Assembly (NCBI GenBank): GCA_902362975.1
Contig: CABIYO010000024.1
Coordinates: forward strand, 1-6,994
Direction of reading: 5' to 3'
Source: Caryophanales bacterium
GTDB taxonomy: Bacteria > Bacillota > Bacilli > Exiguobacteriales > Exiguobacteriaceae
Length of the DNA stretch: 6,994 nt
The first letter of the stretch is position 1; each line of letters starts with the position of its first letter. Shown in pieces: positions 5,511 through 6,994 of this stretch. A model generated the notes under the pieces. That model saw only the letters and a list, made by a program, of their open reading frames with translations, had not been told where the DNA came from and did not search any database. Position numbers and translations under genes: made by a program.

Positions 5511-6262
5511 TATTTAACGTTTACCGTCTCCATCACGTGCTCATGAATATCATGACCTTTCGTGACATGGACTTGAACGTTGTATGCGCCTGATTCAGCA
5601 AAGGTGTGTACACCTTTATACATCCCAGCATCTGCTTCTTCTAACTTCACCCACTCATGTTTCTCTGCCCCGTCTTGGAAGATTTCGAGTTGTACGTCCG
5701 CCCCAGCGAGCATATCGTCTTTAATCATGACGTGTACCATGAATGGTTGTTCTTCCCCTGCTGTCGCCACTTTCGGGTCGAGCGTGATATCCGCTCCAGC
5801 GTGTTGATGATGCTCACTCTCTTCTTCTTCTGCTTCAGCAGCCGTTTCTGGATGTCCAACCGTCACGTTCGTCGTCGGCATCGTGTGCATCGAACGCGCT
5901 GTCACGTGAACCTGGACCGTATAGACCGCTTCTTCCGCGAACGTCGTTTCCGCTTCGTAGACACCGTCTTTCGTGAGTGACGCCTTGATCATCTCACTTT
6001 CTTCCTTCGCACCGTTCTTCCATACTTCGAACTTGATTTCATCCGCATCGTCTACAGGTTGACCATCTTGCGTGACTGTTACAGATAACGGTACCGCTTC
6101 TCCTTTTTCTGCCGTCGCAGCAACCGTCAATTCTGCCTCGACCGGTTCCATCGATTGTGGAACAGCTGCGCTCTCCGCTTCTTTCTCCGTACCACATGCA
6201 CCGAGTACGAACAACCCGATGAGCCCAAACACGACCCCAAACCGTGTCATCATCTTTTTCAT
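5510..6262 (-). CDS. Lipoprotein with two tandem YtkA-like (FixH-related) domains
   Basis: The product is 250 residues. It has a lysine-rich start, a hydrophobic segment, and the lipobox LGAC with Cys at residue 23, so it should be lipid-anchored on the outer face of the membrane. Two homologous beta-rich domains (about 42-136 and 157-249) share a closing motif: TFAEEAVYTVQVHVT (107-121) and TFAESGAYNVQVHVT (220-234). They resemble YtkA-like domains of Bacillota. The linker is acidic and ends HHQH (151-154); more His occur in HTMP and HDIHEH near the C-terminus, suggesting metal binding, perhaps copper. That is inference. The YtkA family is linked by context to respiratory and copper functions, but its exact role is not established. 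GGAGG lies seven bases before the ATG at 6262 and four before an ATG at 6265, so the inner start is preferred. It faces a divergent deacetylase gene. Confidence 0.82.
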   Translation of the reverse strand: MKKMMTRFGVVFGLIGLFVLGACGTEKEAESAAVPQSMEPVEAELTVAATAEKGEAVPLSVTVTQDGQPVDDADEIKFEVWKNGAKEESEMIKASLTKDGVYEAETTFAEEAVYTVQVHVTARSMHTMPTTNVTVGHPETAAEAEEEESEHHQHAGADITLDPKVATAGEEQPFMVHVMIKDDMLAGADVQLEIFQDGAEKHEWVKLEEADAGMYKGVHTFAESGAYNVQVHVTKGHDIHEHVMETVNVK

Positions 6263-6527
6263 CATAAGTCCTCCTTATAAATCGCTTACATCTTTCACAC
6301 ATTGTTCATGGTACCATCTCTTCCCAAAAATAGTGTGAGCATTCTGTGATATATCCCACGATACTTTCTCACAAATTTCACACATATAGTTGAATCAAAA
6401 TGTATTGAGTACATTTCCGAATTTTAGTCCATCATTTCTAAAAAGGGGTATATAAAATATATCAAGGTTAATCATTTGGAAAGTCTTAACATCAAGAGAG
6501 TTACATCATGAATGGAGGCGAATTCAG
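6263..6527. promoter_or_regulatory. Divergent intergenic region, lipoprotein / deacetylase
   Basis: These 265 bp carry no gene but must hold both promoters. Several TGTGA/TCACA cores recur (about 6295, 6335, 6345, 6370 and 6379). The block TGTGATATATCCCACG (6345..6360) matches eight of ten bases of the TGTGA-N6-TCACA Crp/Fnr-type site. ATGGTACCAT (6308..6317) is a perfect palindrome. Toward the deacetylase, TATAAA / TAAAAT at 6451..6458 is a possible -10 and GGGTAT at 6446 resembles a SigB -10, but no matching -35 is convincing for either. Ribosome sites are AAGGAGG (minus, 6270..6276) and GGAGG (plus, 6514..6518). Confidence 0.4.
6398..6416. repeat. Perfect inverted repeat AAATGTA-N5-TACATTT
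   Basis: Seven-base arms around TTGAG, about 30-50 bp upstream of the TATAAA/GGGTAT region leading into the deacetylase gene. Its form fits a repressor or activator operator. No T tract follows, so it is not a terminator. Confidence 0.4.
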
Positions 6528-6786
6528 ATGAAACGTAAGGTCATTCGTGGGGCGGTGGTATTTTTCATCTTATTGGCGATGGTGATCACACAATCGATTT
6601 CCGTTAATGCCGCCGCTTCTAAATTTGTCACGAGGGTGAACACGACGAGCAAGGTCGTCGCATTGACGTTCGATGACGGGGCAGACGGAGCGAACACGAA
6701 CAAGATTTTAGACATTTTAGCAACAAACAATGTCAAAGCTACTTTCTTTTTAACAGGTTCGAGCGCAAATAATCACCCGCAGTACA
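6528..6786 (+). pseudogene. Secreted polysaccharide deacetylase (NodB-type), interrupted after codon 86
   Basis: The ATG at 6528 has GGAGG nine bases upstream. The protein begins MKRKVIRG, followed by a hydrophobic core (about 8-21) and a likely signal-peptidase site after VNA (26-28), so the product was exported. [14 protein letters not shown] (41-54) is motif 1 of the NodB domain, with the catalytic base and metal-ligand aspartates D49 and D50. The segment [18 protein letters not shown] follows, as in peptidoglycan and chitin deacetylases. Family proteins then need the H-x3-H metal motif and three further motifs; here the sequence instead passes into the end of a TnpB element at 6786/6787. 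The frame stays open through the element to the window edge, giving a nonsense tail. Only the first third of a deacetylase is present, so it should be inactive at this locus. Confidence 0.85.
6767..6786 (-). other. Predicted omega-RNA guide segment (flanking host DNA)
   Basis: In TnpB systems the guide is the ~16-20 nt of host DNA adjoining the element's right end. Read on minus from 6786 it is TGTACTGCGGGTGATTATTT, from the deacetylase gene. It would direct cleavage at the empty donor site or at an uninterrupted allele, if a suitable TAM flanks the other element end (not visible here). Confidence 0.6.
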
Positions 6787-6910
6787 GTGAACTACTCACC
6801 ACTTATTTGCTTCACAAATTGAAGGGGGAGCTTCTTGGGAAGACCGTGCTCTTACCAGCCACGGTTATTTACCAAGCTCGTCGGGCAGTCCCTGCCCTGA
6901 ATGGTTGTCA
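6787..6910 (-). ncRNA. Omega-RNA (reRNA) scaffold at the right end of the TnpB element
   Basis: Read on minus this lies just after, and probably overlaps, the tnpB 3' end. Visible helices, by plus position, are: GGGCAG/CTGCCC (6883..6888 with 6892..6897, 3-base loop); ACCGTG/CACGGT (6843..6848 with 6860..6865); a surrounding CCAA-GCTC pairing (6872..6879) with GAGC and TTGG (6828..6831, 6835..6838); and a long tip hairpin pairing 6795..6809 with 6815..6830. The minus-strand tip ends TAGTTCAC, the ending common to omega-RNAs and right ends of many TnpB elements. The 5' end of the RNA is not defined by the sequence and may lie inside tnpB. Confidence 0.75.
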
Positions 6911-6994
6911 GTCGGCCAACATCAATAGGTTGAGGCTTGCGTTGATGTCACGGTCATGGTGCGCGCCACAGGCACACGTCCATTCACGGACATC
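6908..6994 (-). CDS. tnpB: TnpB (IS200/IS605 OrfB), C-terminal fragment cut by window edge
   Basis: On minus, 28 codons run from the window edge to a TGA at 6910..6908. They encode [20 protein letters not shown] followed by LNLLMLAD. REWTCxCGxxHDRDxNAS is the most conserved C-terminal block of TnpB. CxC is the second half of the four-Cys zinc finger, and the Asp of RDINAS is the third RuvC catalytic acid, so both are preserved here. The protein stops soon after the block, shorter than TnpBs that carry a longer C-terminal tail, a variation known in the family. The rest of the gene is outside the window. The downstream omega-RNA and the broken deacetylase confirm the setting. It could be the same element type as at the left edge, but the two fragments do not overlap, so this cannot be tested here. 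Confidence 0.9.
   Translation of the reverse strand, partial: DVREWTCACGAHHDRDINASLNLLMLAD

Larger units (their letters stand above)
6787..6994 (-). mobile_element. IS200/IS605-type element, right (3') end
   Basis: The element starts at the GTGAACTACTCACC tip (plus), where deacetylase similarity stops, and runs off the window. It holds the tnpB C-terminus and the omega-RNA. There are no terminal inverted repeats or target duplication, as expected for this family. Tip and flank agree with the single-strand insertion mode of IS200/IS605. Whether it carries a tnpA cannot be seen. Confidence 0.82.

Noticed and set aside
5580..6338. Plus-strand frames opposite the lipoprotein gene
   Set aside because: The minus strand has a lipobox, ribosome site and repeated domains; the plus frames are unstructured antisense translations.
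6524..6736. 70-codon minus-strand frame opposite the deacetylase
   Set aside because: The plus strand encodes a signal peptide and TFDDG; the minus frame has no ribosome site.
1..6994. CRISPR array, tRNA or rRNA
   Set aside because: No regularly spaced repeats, no cloverleaf with a CCA-type acceptor, and no conserved rRNA blocks were seen on either strand.

Overview
The window reads as chromosomal DNA of a low-to-mid GC Bacillota, with Exiguobacterium or a close relative the most likely source. The basis is strong GGAGG ribosome sites, SigA-like promoters, Rho-independent terminators, and a gene set of LrgB, PepT, an OsmC-type peroxiredoxin, a YkpA/YbiT-type ABC-F protein and a YtkA-like lipoprotein. 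The genus is inference from similarity remembered, not from a search.

Both window ends lie inside IS200/IS605-type TnpB elements on the minus strand. At the left edge (1..~349) there is the first 47 codons of a tnpB plus its upstream, structured left end. That end abuts the last ~34 codons of an lrgA/cidA gene, which has lost its 5' part. At the right edge (6787..6994) there is the last 28 codons of a tnpB, followed by a foldable omega-RNA region that ends in the typical ...GTAGTTCAC tip. This end has landed in a secreted polysaccharide deacetylase gene, cutting it after codon 86. The first ~20 nt outside the tip would be the omega-RNA guide.

Between the elements lies ordinary host DNA. The lrgA remnant overlaps an intact lrgB (452..1126), closed by a terminator. 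pepT (1225..2463) is a complete tripeptidase gene with all metal ligands. A long hairpin follows it that both resembles a terminator and hides the Shine-Dalgarno of the next gene, an OsmC-family gene (2519..2980). That gene overlaps a divergent SfsA-like nuclease gene (2967..3686), whose 3' end is part of its own terminator stem. A promoter-bearing gap leads to a YkpA-like ABC-F ATPase gene (3852..5477). A bidirectional terminator separates it from a convergent lipoprotein gene (5510..6262, minus) with two YtkA-like domains. A 265-bp divergent intergenic region with inverted repeats and several TGTGA/TCACA motifs separates that gene from the interrupted deacetylase.

The host genes do not form one pathway: they are small housekeeping, peroxide-defence, translation-factor and envelope units. 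What links the window is the mobile layer, two TnpB elements that each broke a cell-envelope or autolysis-related gene. A LexA-box-like palindrome sits just upstream of one tnpB. No complete tnpA, CRISPR array, tRNA or rRNA is visible.
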